Assembly: GCA_003166055.1 (NCBI GenBank)
Contig: PMWR01000139.1
Coordinates: 1-5,623, forward strand
Length of the DNA stretch: 5,623 bases
Reading direction: 5' to 3'
From: Acidobacteriaceae bacterium
GTDB taxonomy: Bacteria > Acidobacteriota > Terriglobia > Terriglobales > Acidobacteriaceae
The notes below the pieces were generated by a model. It did not search any database and was not told where the DNA came from. It worked only from the letters and a program-made list of their open reading frames with translations. A program made the translations under genes and the position numbers. Position 1 is the stretch's first letter, and each line of letters opens with the position of its first letter. Positions 1 through 5,623 of the stretch are shown in pieces.

Positions 1-2
1 CG

Positions 3-158
3 TTGAAACACCCAAGCTATAATGATCCTGCACCGGATTATACGCTTCGAAGAGTTAGGTCTCCGTTGCGAAGTGTGCCAACGCGCTACGGAGGCTATTT
101 ACAAATTGCGCCCATCCTCTCACACGACGACTGGCATCGCGGGAGCCGACTCAAATGA
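3..158 (+). CDS. C-terminal end of an upstream gene, product unknown (partial)
   Basis: This reading frame is open from the left edge of the window for 51 codons and ends at the TGA at 156-158. The peptide has a balanced composition with several Tyr, Pro and Arg residues. It includes the stretch DYTLRRVRSPLRS and ends HDDWHRGSRLK, and it has no membrane segment. I do not recognise the family. It lies 21 bases before the polymerase start, on the same strand and in the same frame, so it is probably the previous gene of the polysaccharide operon. A competing frame starts at ATG 22 and ends at 183, overlapping the polymerase ATG as ATGA. That frame would give a 53-residue basic peptide and looks less protein-like. 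The choice between the two frames is inference. Confidence 0.45.
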   Translation: MKHPSYNDPAPDYTLRRVRSPLRSVPTRYGGYLQIAPILSHDDWHRGSRLK

Positions 159-179
159 GGTTCGGGGTTTGCTCAGGCG

Positions 180-1472
180 ATGATCCTCCTCCTGGCTGTT
201 CTCGCTGGCACCGTGTACGTCTCGTTGGTTTGGCTCCTGGCGCGCAACTTCATGGTCGCATGGATATGCGTTCTCGTCGGTACATGTCTGAATTTCGCGT
301 TTGGTACCGACGCTATTCTTCTTGGAAAAATTCACATTAATCCGCTTGACCTCTTGTACTTTTGTCTGCTTCCAGCGGGCATCATACGACTTCGATTTCA
401 AGAGCTCAAGCTCTCCACTCTAAATGTTCTCGTCGGTGGCTATCTATTCTTGTTTGGCTTGAGCGCGGTGCGCGGTTTGGCTGCATTTGACATTACAACT
501 GTCGGAACCGAGGGTCGCGGTCTCATTGGAGAGGTGCTCGCATTAATTTATTTCACGACGATTCCTCATGATCGAAAGATTGTCAAGAAAGTTGTGATTG
601 CACAAATTGTTTTTTCTGCCGCTCTGGTTCTCATAGCCTGTTTGCACTATGCTGGATTTCCGATCGGCGGAACGGTCGGTGTGACGAATGGTCAGCAGGT
701 AATTGAGGGGGGGATCGATCGTGGTGTTCCGGCAGGCGCAGCTGCGTCCATTGAACTCTCCATGCTCTTTGCGGCTTCGTGGGTAGTTTATCGAAATCAC
801 AGCCGATGGTTGCACTGGCTCATCGGAGTTTTCGTTGCTGCTGTGGTTGTCTTGCAGCACCGGACCGTTTGGGTCATGTTTGTGGTTACACTCGCCGCAG
901 CTTTTCTTATCGACGCCAGGATCACTCGATATCTGTGGAAGATCGGAGGAGCCGTCGCCATACTCGCATGCATCGTGCTTTTCAGCTTTATCGGGCTCAG
1001 AACACAGCTTGTTGGAGAACTCCAGGATAGTGCCACAAACACAAACACCTTGCAATGGAGAATTGAGGGGTGGGAAAGATCCTTCTCAGACGATCAATCT
1101 CCCCTAACCGTGCTGATAGGATTTCCGATCGGATCAGGGTACCTGCGCCTGGACTCAGCCGCCAGCGGATACATTGACGCCCAGCCGCACAATGAGATCG
1201 TCAACCAATACCTTCGTGTCGGGGTTTTTGGAACAATTCTCCTGATCCTCTTCACGGTTAGGCCCATTTACATCTATTTCCGAGAGCCCGACTCAGGATC
1301 TCTGCTGTATCCGACCCCGGCGTCATGGGTCCTGGTGACAATCGGAGTGATCGTCTTCGGGTTTCCGTATTCTTATTCGCTCGAGATCTTCGCCTTAGTA
1401 GCCATGGCAAACGGCCTCATCGATGCGGCGGACGAGGGAGCCTTGAATCGATCGCGTTCGCTGCAGCCGTGA
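180..1472 (+). CDS. O-antigen polymerase / O-antigen ligase family membrane protein (Wzy-like)
   Basis: This is a 430-residue inner-membrane protein with roughly twelve hydrophobic segments, in the size range of Wzy polymerases and WaaL-type ligases. The first segment starts at residue 2. A typical INPLDLLYF stretch lies at residues 53-61 and QHRTVW at 226-231, with Arg228 at the membrane edge. A long, probably periplasmic loop spans about residues 275-345. It carries WRIEGW (293-298, Arg294), GFPIGSGY (314-321) and PHNEIVNQYLRVGVFG (336-351). The His-Asn followed by Leu and Gly is the signature of the Wzy_C/O-antigen ligase superfamily, and the loop His (here His337) is functionally important in WaaL. 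The neighbouring flippase favours a polymerase joining undecaprenyl-linked repeat units, but an O-antigen ligase or an enzyme acting on another acceptor cannot be excluded. ATG 180 is the first start codon after the in-frame TGA at 156-158. Its Shine-Dalgarno sequence is weak, with only AGG close by, which suggests coupling to the upstream gene. Confidence 0.88.
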   Translation: MILLLAVLAGTVYVSLVWLLARNFMVAWICVLVGTCLNFAFGTDAILLGKIHINPLDLLYFCLLPAGIIRLRFQELKLSTLNVLVGGYLFLFGLSAVRGLAAFDITTVGTEGRGLIGEVLALIYFTTIPHDRKIVKKVVIAQIVFSAALVLIACLHYAGFPIGGTVGVTNGQQVIEGGIDRGVPAGAAASIELSMLFAASWVVYRNHSRWLHWLIGVFVAAVVVLQHRTVWVMFVVTLAAAFLIDARITRYLWKIGGAVAILACIVLFSFIGLRTQLVGELQDSATNTNTLQWRIEGWERSFSDDQSPLTVLIGFPIGSGYLRLDSAASGYIDAQPHNEIVNQYLRVGVFGTILLILFTVRPIYIYFREPDSGSLLYPTPASWVLVTIGVIVFGFPYSYSLEIFALVAMANGLIDAADEGALNRSRSLQP

Positions 1473-1573
1473 ATACGCGGTTCGCGGCGACGACTCTGAT
1501 CAACAACGTCGAGCGTCTTTCCAATAATCCGACGTTTCGCCCGATTGGCTCGGTGAAGGTCGATCCACCTTAG
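1469..1573 (+). CDS. Possible small ORF or gene remnant overlapping the polymerase stop
   Basis: A GTG at 1469-1471 overlaps the polymerase TGA as GTGA, an arrangement typical of translational coupling. It opens a 34-codon frame ending at the TAG at 1571-1573. The peptide, which includes TTLINNVERLSNNPTFRP, looks more protein-like than a random frame, with no membrane segment and a Pro-Pro C-terminus. It fills most of the 113-base gap between the polymerase stop and the convergent dehydrogenase stop. It could be a short coupled peptide, the decayed tail of a lost gene, or chance. I recognise no family. I see no strong terminator in this convergent gap, only short weak dyads such as CGCG-GTT-CGCG near 1475-1485. 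Confidence 0.2.
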   Translation: MNTRFAATTLINNVERLSNNPTFRPIGSVKVDPP

Positions 1574-1585
1574 AAGTGAAACAGT

Positions 1586-2608
1586 TCAGCTTGAATAGTT
1601 TCTTCGAAGCCCCATCACGGTCCTGATCTCATCGAGCAGTTTCATTACCTGAAGTGCGTCTTTCGCAGTAGCAATCTGGGGCCAATCCGAGCCACTATTG
1701 CCCCCAAACAGGAGCGCTTCGGTTTCGCGCTTGAAGACGTCGAGACCGTCATCCTCCAACTCGACGACCTCCGATGCCGCCTGCGACTCCGCCTCACGCC
1801 AACCCCACCTCTTGCCGAATGTATACTGCTGGTTCCCGTAACTTCGGTTTCGCCCGTTGACGATTCCGTACCCGTCTGTTCCATTGACTCTCATGAAGAA
1901 AGTGCTCCGCCAGGCAACCAGGGAGATGCGCAGACTGATGGAGAATCCGTCGGCTTCGAGCAGGAGAGAAACCTCTTCTTCGATCCCTGTGTTCCAGAAG
2001 CCACTCCAACTGCTTCCTGCCAGTGGTTTGACTCCGCCGGGCGCGAGTTGGAGGCACAGGTCGAGCAGATGCACTCCGGGGTCGATCAAGCAACCGCCGC
2101 CGGCTCGTATTTCGTCCAGCTTCCAGGTTTGCTCTTGACCCGGTGCACAGCCATGTCCAAGGACAAATTCAATCGATATGATTTTTCCAAATCGGCCGCT
2201 TCGAGTATCTCGGACTGCCCGGCTGATCCCATCGTAAAACCGGTAATTGAATCCAACATGAAGGCGGTCTCCTCCAATTTGGGCCAGCTTCTCCGCTTCA
2301 TTGAGGTCTCGCCCCATGGGTTTTTCAATCAGGACTGAGGCGCCAGACTGCAGAGCCTCGCAGGCAATTTGAGCCGCGGAGTCATGCGGCAGGGCAATCA
2401 TTACCCAATCCAGCTTTTGTTGCAGGAGGGACTCGACAGTCCCGTAACCCGAGGTGCCAAACTCTTCTCCGGTAGACTGGCAAAGGTCCTGATTGGAGTC
2501 ATAGATGCCGGCAATCGAAATCGGCTTGCCTTCCGCTTCAAGAGACGACAGAGCTGTCAGGCGTTCCCGCCCGATCAAGCCAACCCCAATAACACCAACC
2601 CGAATCAT
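1586..2608 (-). CDS. Gfo/Idh/MocA family NAD(P)-dependent oxidoreductase
   Basis: This is a 340-residue cytoplasmic dehydrogenase of usual family length. The N-terminal Rossmann fold begins immediately with RVGVIGVGLIG (residues 3-13, GxGxxG). EKPMG (95-99) contains the family Glu-Lys-Pro motif, whose Lys is generally catalytic. GFNYRF (119-124) and the Gly-rich AGGGCLIDPGVHLLDL (169-184) follow. The latter is the conserved D-x-G-x-H-x-x-D motif, with His180 as the presumed active-site residue. The family oxidises or reduces hydroxyl or keto groups on sugars, inositols and nucleotide sugars. The substrate here is unknown, but the context implies a polysaccharide precursor. The ATG at 2608 is chosen because the Rossmann fold starts there and it overlaps the SDR stop as ATGA. 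The frame extends upstream to 2716, but that stretch lies inside the SDR gene and has no family counterpart. The gene is the second in a two-gene minus-strand unit. Confidence 0.92.
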   Translation of the reverse strand: MIRVGVIGVGLIGRERLTALSSLEAEGKPISIAGIYDSNQDLCQSTGEEFGTSGYGTVESLLQQKLDWVMIALPHDSAAQIACEALQSGASVLIEKPMGRDLNEAEKLAQIGGDRLHVGFNYRFYDGISRAVRDTRSGRFGKIISIEFVLGHGCAPGQEQTWKLDEIRAGGGCLIDPGVHLLDLCLQLAPGGVKPLAGSSWSGFWNTGIEEEVSLLLEADGFSISLRISLVAWRSTFFMRVNGTDGYGIVNGRNRSYGNQQYTFGKRWGWREAESQAASEVVELEDDGLDVFKRETEALLFGGNSGSDWPQIATAKDALQVMKLLDEIRTVMGLRRNYSS

Positions 2609-3423
2609 TCCACGCGCCTCAACTTCCAGAGATCGTTCCCGGGAAACACCTGCTTGCTGTTCAGCCACTCCTGCCAACTGTCGCGGACGTGAACGAAGCA
2701 ACCTGAGAAGGAACACGTCTCCGACATAATGAACTCTCTCGCGAATCGAGTGGGTTCACCGATATCGACGGTGGTGCGAATCTCGGCGCCGCTTGCGCGC
2801 ACCGACGCGAGCGTATCGGTTTCCACTGCCCCAGGAGCCAGGATGGCCGTGGCAAAGTCTCCCTCACTTTTCAGATCTTCATGCAAGTTCTCGACAACCC
2901 GAACCAGTGCGGTTTTTGAAGCAGCGTAAGCGGGAAACATGGGATAGGCATACGCGGCTCCGCCTCCTGCAAAGAAGAGCAGGCGGCCGAAGCGGTTCTG
3001 TTTCTGGACCGGCAGGATGGCGCGCGCCACCGCCAGGTTCCCAAGCACATTGACGGTGAATGTGCGGTCCCAATCCTGCAAGTTGGAATTCATGAGCGAG
3101 CCTTGAGGCCCCAGAATTGCGGCCGCAAAAACGCCCGCAATGCGCTGGAATGACGAGTTAGAAATCCATTCCCCGACCTTCGTTTCAGTCTCCTTGTAGT
3201 CCTCCAAATCAAGGACTAACCCTTCCGCCCTGCCTCCCGCCTTGCGAATAGTCTCAGCAACCTCCAAGGCCGATTCCGAGCGAGAGATGCAAAGTACAAA
3301 GCAGCTCGTTGCCGCACTCAGGGCGATGGCCTTGCCGATCCCTCGGCCGGCGCCGGTAACGACTACCAGATCTGGATGGATTCCGGGAGTATTCGAACTC
3401 CTGTCCCGATTGTACTGAGCCAT
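2605..3423 (-). CDS. Short-chain dehydrogenase/reductase (SDR) with an atypical active site
   Basis: This is a 272-residue cytoplasmic SDR. Cofactor motif TGAGRGIG is at residues 23-30. Ser-Arg at 47-48, after the second strand, hints at NADP preference. NVLGN (125-129) supplies the structural or catalytic Asn125, and YAASK (166-170) supplies Tyr166 and Lys170. APGAVETDT (196-204) is the usual PG motif after strand six. Two classical elements are changed. The NNAG motif is replaced by about FAAA (99-102), and the Ser expected 13 residues before the Tyr is Gly153, within FAGGGAAY. Function is inferred as reduction or oxidation of a sugar-derived intermediate together with the Gfo/Idh enzyme, whose ATG overlaps this stop. 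The ATG at 3423 is preferred because GAAGGG sits nine bases upstream. An in-frame TTG at 3465 would add 14 residues without an obvious ribosome binding site. Confidence 0.9.
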   Translation of the reverse strand: MAQYNRDRSSNTPGIHPDLVVVTGAGRGIGKAIALSAATSCFVLCISRSESALEVAETIRKAGGRAEGLVLDLEDYKETETKVGEWISNSSFQRIAGVFAAAILGPQGSLMNSNLQDWDRTFTVNVLGNLAVARAILPVQKQNRFGRLLFFAGGGAAYAYPMFPAYAASKTALVRVVENLHEDLKSEGDFATAILAPGAVETDTLASVRASGAEIRTTVDIGEPTRFAREFIMSETCSFSGCFVHVRDSWQEWLNSKQVFPGNDLWKLRRVE

Positions 3424-3432
3424 CGAGCGAAG

Positions 3433-3440
3433 CCCTTCTT
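3433..3440 (-). promoter_or_regulatory. Ribosome binding site that decides the SDR start
   Basis: On the minus strand the bases read AAGAAGGG, with the GAAGGG core nine bases before the ATG at 3423. This is the best Shine-Dalgarno match near any start in the window. It supports the 272-residue SDR over the 286-residue version starting at TTG 3465. Confidence 0.6.
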
Positions 3441-3747
3441 GTGGATGGCGTGGTGATTGGTTCAAGGTTTAGAATACGTTTTTGCGCGTGATTCGCATCA
3501 ACTGACGTCGGCCGAGCTTCGTCATGCAATCTGACGGTTTCAGTCTATCGAACTTCGCGTGACATAGCGAGAGCCTTTCCTTGTGCGACCCAGACATTAA
3601 TTTGCTGCCGTTCATTCCCAGTTCCAAGCGCATGGCAGAACAGGCCGGTGGGATCCGAACTGCACGACGGTCTGCGTTATTGTTCTTGATTAACGTCGCG
3701 AATGAGCATGACAATCGAATCAGGCTCGCACCAATGACCAGCTAGCT

Positions 3748-3805
3748 CATTTGCGTATCTCTTTTCACTTGGTACGGAGGTTCATACCTTTTTCATTCGC
3801 AAATG
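3748..3805. repeat. 8-base inverted repeat upstream of the flippase
   Basis: CATTTGCG at 3748-3755 is exactly complementary to CGCAAATG at 3798-3805, with 42 bases between. It lies 77 bases before the preferred flippase start. It could be two half-sites for a regulator or a long-loop hairpin in a 5' leader, but an 8-base match at this distance can also arise by chance. Confidence 0.25.
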
Positions 3806-3881
3806 GGTATTTCGCAGCATTGGCGGCTAAGGCTCGACGTCATTCGACGTGTCTTCCAACTGGTATCCCGGTGATGAATCG

Positions 3882-5384
3882 ATGACGGATCAACGAGGCT
3901 TGGCAAGTAGATCGCGGCATGCCTTTCTGTGGTATTACTCCGGAGCAATTGCGCGGATTGGACTGAGCTTCGGGACCAATGTTCTTCTCGCCAGACTTTT
4001 GGGGCCGGTGCCCTTTGGACAGATGGCGTTTGTGCTGATTGTGCTCAGCATCGGGAACCTGTTTGCTAATGCCGGCGTATCGTCGGCCATCGTTCAGAAA
4101 AGTACGCTCAGCAAAGCTGAAATACGCTTTTGTTTCACCATCCAGATGCTCTTCGGCTGCGGCATGGCCTGCCTTATATGGACCTCGGCGCCACTGATTG
4201 CCGGCCTGTTTGGCCAATCCAGTCTTGTTCTGCTTCTTCGAGCCATCTCGCCTCTGTTTGTTCTTCAGACTTTTGGGACGACCTCAAATGCGCTCCTTCA
4301 GCGCGCTCACGATGCGCGAACCCTTCAACTGATGTATATCGTTTCCTACATGATTGGATATCTAGCGATCGGCCTTCCCATGGCGCTCCACGGGAAGGGG
4401 GTTTGGAGCCTTGTAGCAGCGCAGCTTGTGCAGGCGGGTCTCAACAGCATGATGCTTTATGCAAAGGTAAGGCACCCTATCATTCCGAGGATTGCCCGCG
4501 ATTCCAGCGGGCTGCTCAGATTCGGGGTGAAAGTTCTTGCCGCGAACCTCTGCAGCTGGGGCATATTGAATCTCGATAATGCCTTTGTCGGCAGGTTTGC
4601 CGGAGCATTCGAGCTTGGCCTCTATAGCCGCGCATTTTCCCTTGCGCTGACACCGGCTGACGCAGTGTCCACCAGCCTTCAGCAGGTGTTGCTTCCTTCG
4701 GCATCCCAGATTCAGCACGATCGCGTCAAGCTTGCCAATGTGCATGCGGCCTTGTTCGGCCTTATCCTTCTGGTTCTGGGCCCGTTTTTCGCCGCCTTGG
4801 CGGCAGTCCCCGATGTCGTGATTCTTGGCCTGTATGGCGCAAAATGGATTGGGGCAATTCCTTTTTTTCAGCCATTGGCGCTGGCGGTCCCAATGTACGC
4901 AACGATGGCAATTACCGGGCCGCTGCTCGCGGCAAGGGGCAGGCCTGGTCTGGAGCTCAAATGCCAGTTCCTAACCTTGTTGGTGGCGATTCCCGTTTAC
5001 GATTTCGCGGTGCAACGGTCGGTATTGACAATAAGCTGGGCTGTGCTGGGAGTCTACGTCGTGCGCTGCCTGGCACTGACGATGGCAGTGCTCATTGAAT
5101 CCGGGGGGAGTTGGATGGTCCTGGCGTCGGTGTCCTGGCCGGCGGCTGCGCTCAGCGCGGTGGCAGCAGGGGCAGCGCTCATCTCGCGCCAGATCACATC
5201 ATCGCTGGGATTTGCTCCGCGGTTCCTGGCGGTTGCAGCAACGGTTGCCGTCACCGTGCTCTGCGCATTCGTTTTTCTTCCCAAGATGCTGTTGTCCCCT
5301 GTTGCAAACAGGGTTCCGCAGGTTGTTAATTTGCTCCCGAAGAGACTTCGATTCGTCCCAGATGTATCGAGGCGGTCTAATTGA
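3882..5384 (+). CDS. Wzx-type lipopolysaccharide/polysaccharide flippase (MOP superfamily)
   Basis: This is a 500-residue polytopic inner-membrane protein with about 12-14 hydrophobic segments, the usual size for the oligosaccharide flippase family (polysaccharide synthesis, WzxC-like branch of the MOP superfamily). Family patterns include ARLLGPVPFGQMA (residues 37-49), NAGVSSAIVQ (63-72), LDNAFVGRFAGAFELGLYSR (231-250), LPSASQIQHD (271-280) and LYGAKWIGAIPFFQPLA (317-333). The protein moves undecaprenyl-linked repeat units from the cytoplasmic to the periplasmic face of the inner membrane. With the polymerase upstream it completes the two signature proteins of a Wzx/Wzy locus. The C-terminus is a short basic tail. 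ATG 3882 is preferred because the first hydrophobic segment starts soon after it and GGTGAT lies nearby. A GTG at 3849 in the same frame would add 11 residues. Neither start has a strong ribosome binding site. Confidence 0.92.
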   Translation: MTDQRGLASRSRHAFLWYYSGAIARIGLSFGTNVLLARLLGPVPFGQMAFVLIVLSIGNLFANAGVSSAIVQKSTLSKAEIRFCFTIQMLFGCGMACLIWTSAPLIAGLFGQSSLVLLLRAISPLFVLQTFGTTSNALLQRAHDARTLQLMYIVSYMIGYLAIGLPMALHGKGVWSLVAAQLVQAGLNSMMLYAKVRHPIIPRIARDSSGLLRFGVKVLAANLCSWGILNLDNAFVGRFAGAFELGLYSRAFSLALTPADAVSTSLQQVLLPSASQIQHDRVKLANVHAALFGLILLVLGPFFAALAAVPDVVILGLYGAKWIGAIPFFQPLALAVPMYATMAITGPLLAARGRPGLELKCQFLTLLVAIPVYDFAVQRSVLTISWAVLGVYVVRCLALTMAVLIESGGSWMVLASVSWPAAALSAVAAGAALISRQITSSLGFAPRFLAVAATVAVTVLCAFVFLPKMLLSPVANRVPQVVNLLPKRLRFVPDVSRRSN

Positions 5385-5431
5385 TCGAGAATTGCGACGC
5401 ATAGAGGTCTGGACCTTCGAAAGGAAGATCG

Positions 5432-5521
5432 ATGTCCTGCATCAGACTCGATGCCCCAAATCATGCGGGAGTCGTGGCATCGGGCTCGAAGTTGCTGCGC
5501 TTCCAGCAAATTCCAACATAA
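5432..5521 (+). CDS. Possible 29-codon leader peptide or broken gene start
   Basis: ATG 5432 follows a good Shine-Dalgarno sequence, AAGGAAG (5421-5427), with four bases between. It opens a 29-codon frame ending at the TAA at 5519-5521, which falls inside the left arm of the large hairpin at 5512-5549. After the TAA the same frame stays open to the window edge and includes the plausible stretch QIDHQLDPAPIQLMRELHG. The ORF could be a leader peptide for a gene beyond the window, the start of a gene interrupted by the hairpin element, or chance. There is no codon run of the kind seen in amino-acid attenuators. Confidence 0.2.
   Translation: MSCIRLDAPNHAGVVASGSKLLRFQQIPT
5447..5484. repeat. Stem-loop 1 of the 3' tail
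   Basis: Bases 5447-5455 pair with 5476-5484: CGATGCC against GGCATCG perfectly, extended by one T-G wobble and one C-G pair. The loop is 20 bases. It is the first of four consecutive dyads in the sequence after the flippase. Confidence 0.4.
5492..5509. repeat. Stem-loop 2 of the 3' tail
   Basis: TTGCTG (5492-5497) pairs perfectly with CAGCAA (5504-5509) around a six-base loop, CGCTTC. Its right arm contains GCAA (5506-5509), which could instead pair with TTGC at 5550-5553 to extend the large hairpin that follows. The two pairings are mutually exclusive. Confidence 0.4.
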
Positions 5522-5549
5522 GCAGGAGCCGGCTCAAGCTTATGTTGGA
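5512..5549. repeat. 38-base dyad with perfect 12-base arms
   Basis: TCCAACATAAGC (5512-5523) is exactly complementary to GCTTATGTTGGA (5538-5549). The centre, GAGCCGGCTC (5526-5535), is itself a perfect palindrome on the same axis, and only two mismatched base pairs (5524-5525 with 5536-5537) interrupt the symmetry. With a two-base bulge, GCAA (5506-5509) can add four pairs to TTGC (5550-5553). No T-run follows on the plus strand, and only ATTT follows on the minus strand, so an intrinsic terminator is not clearly indicated. Possible roles are a REP-like or mobile-element palindrome, a protein-binding dyad, or an mRNA stabilising or terminating stem after the flippase gene. Confidence 0.8.
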
Positions 5550-5559
5550 TTGCAAAGCA

Positions 5560-5579
5560 GATCGACCATCAGCTCGATC
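5560..5579. repeat. Stem-loop 4 of the 3' tail
   Basis: GATCGA (5560-5565) pairs perfectly with TCGATC (5574-5579) around an eight-base loop. It lies ten bases after the large dyad and is the last of the four stem-loops. Confidence 0.35.
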
Positions 5580-5623
5580 CTGCTCCGATTCAGTTGATGC
5601 GAGAGCTCCATGGACTTCGAGAA

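Larger units (their letters stand above)
3424..3881. other. Divergent intergenic region between SDR and flippase
   Basis: These 458 bases separate the divergent SDR and flippase starts. No gene in either direction looks convincing. A minus-strand frame at 3714-3469 has 81 codons but a Lys/Arg/Met/Cys-rich composition unlike a folded protein, and no recognised motif. I find no -35/-10 pair close to consensus, although the SDR unit must be transcribed from here and the flippase probably is too. An inverted repeat, CATTTGCG (3748-3755) and CGCAAATG (3798-3805), lies upstream of the flippase. An isolated GGAGG at 3776-3780 has no start codon at a useful distance. Confidence 0.5.

Noticed and set aside
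18..23. Exact TATAAT, a possible -10 box upstream of the polymerase
   Set aside because: It lies inside the probable upstream coding frame, and its -35 position falls outside the window. TTGAAA at 3-8 is too close to serve.
22..183. 53-codon + strand ORF ending in an ATGA overlap with the polymerase
   Set aside because: The frame that is open from the window edge to 158 looks more protein-like and overlaps almost all of it. The overlap alone is not enough support.
2609..2716. 36-residue N-terminal extension of the Gfo/Idh protein
   Set aside because: The stretch lies inside the SDR gene and is Arg-rich. The Rossmann fold starts right at the internal Met encoded at 2608, which also forms the ATGA overlap.
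3640..3665. tRNA-like T-arm on the minus strand (GTTCGGATCC)
   Set aside because: The flanking bases do not form a T-stem or acceptor stem, and no anticodon arm can be found at the right distance.
3469..3714. 81-codon minus-strand ORF upstream of the SDR
   Set aside because: Its composition is unlike a folded protein, it has no recognisable motif, and I see no supporting ribosome binding site.
5054..5509. 151-codon minus-strand ORF across the end of the flippase
   Set aside because: It is largely antisense to the well-supported flippase gene and has no recognisable motif, so it is a shadow frame.
5506..5553. Integron attC site
   Set aside because: The outer boxes resemble attC cores, but the element is too short, its arms pair continuously without the usual spacers, and there is no integrase or cassette array in view.
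5362..5623. + strand frame from ATG 5362, open for 87 codons to the window edge and overlapping the flippase end
   Set aside because: The predicted peptide is rich in Arg, Ser and Cys with no recognisable motif, no good ribosome binding site precedes it, and it would have to read through the large palindrome. It may be a chance open frame, but I cannot exclude it without more sequence.

Overview
The window is part of a surface-polysaccharide (O-antigen, capsule or exopolysaccharide) locus. It has four clear genes: a polytopic O-antigen polymerase/ligase-type protein (+), a Gfo/Idh/MocA-family dehydrogenase (-), a short-chain dehydrogenase/reductase (-), and a Wzx-type lipid-linked oligosaccharide flippase (+). 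A Wzy-type polymerase with a Wzx-type flippase points to the Wzx/Wzy-dependent route, in which lipid-linked repeat units are flipped across the inner membrane and polymerised on the periplasmic side. Intermediate GC content and the gene types suggest a Gram-negative bacterium, perhaps a proteobacterium or acidobacterium. Nothing here fixes the taxon.

Layout. Bases 3-158 are probably the 3' end of an upstream + strand gene. The polymerase (180-1472) follows after 21 bases. Its stop overlaps, as GTGA, a possible 34-codon ORF (1469-1573). On the minus strand, the SDR (3423 to 2605) and the Gfo/Idh gene (2608 to 1586) form a two-gene unit with an ATGA stop/start overlap. That unit converges on the polymerase and diverges from the flippase (3882-5384). 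About 458 bases separate the divergent SDR and flippase starts. They hold no gene I can support and no convincing promoter, but they must contain the regulatory sequence for at least the SDR unit. The last 239 bases hold no confident gene and are unusually rich in stem-loops, including a 38-base dyad with two perfect 12-base arms.

How the genes fit together. The two cytoplasmic NAD(P)-dependent enzymes probably modify a sugar, or a sugar-derived precursor, that enters the repeat unit. The flippase exports the lipid-linked unit and the polymerase joins units together. The substrate of the enzyme pair cannot be read from the sequence.

I see no mobile-element gene, CRISPR array, tRNA or rRNA. 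No new system is demonstrated. The points most worth following up are the structured 3' tail, the SDR active-site substitutions, and the strand-inverted enzyme pair between the polymerase and the flippase.
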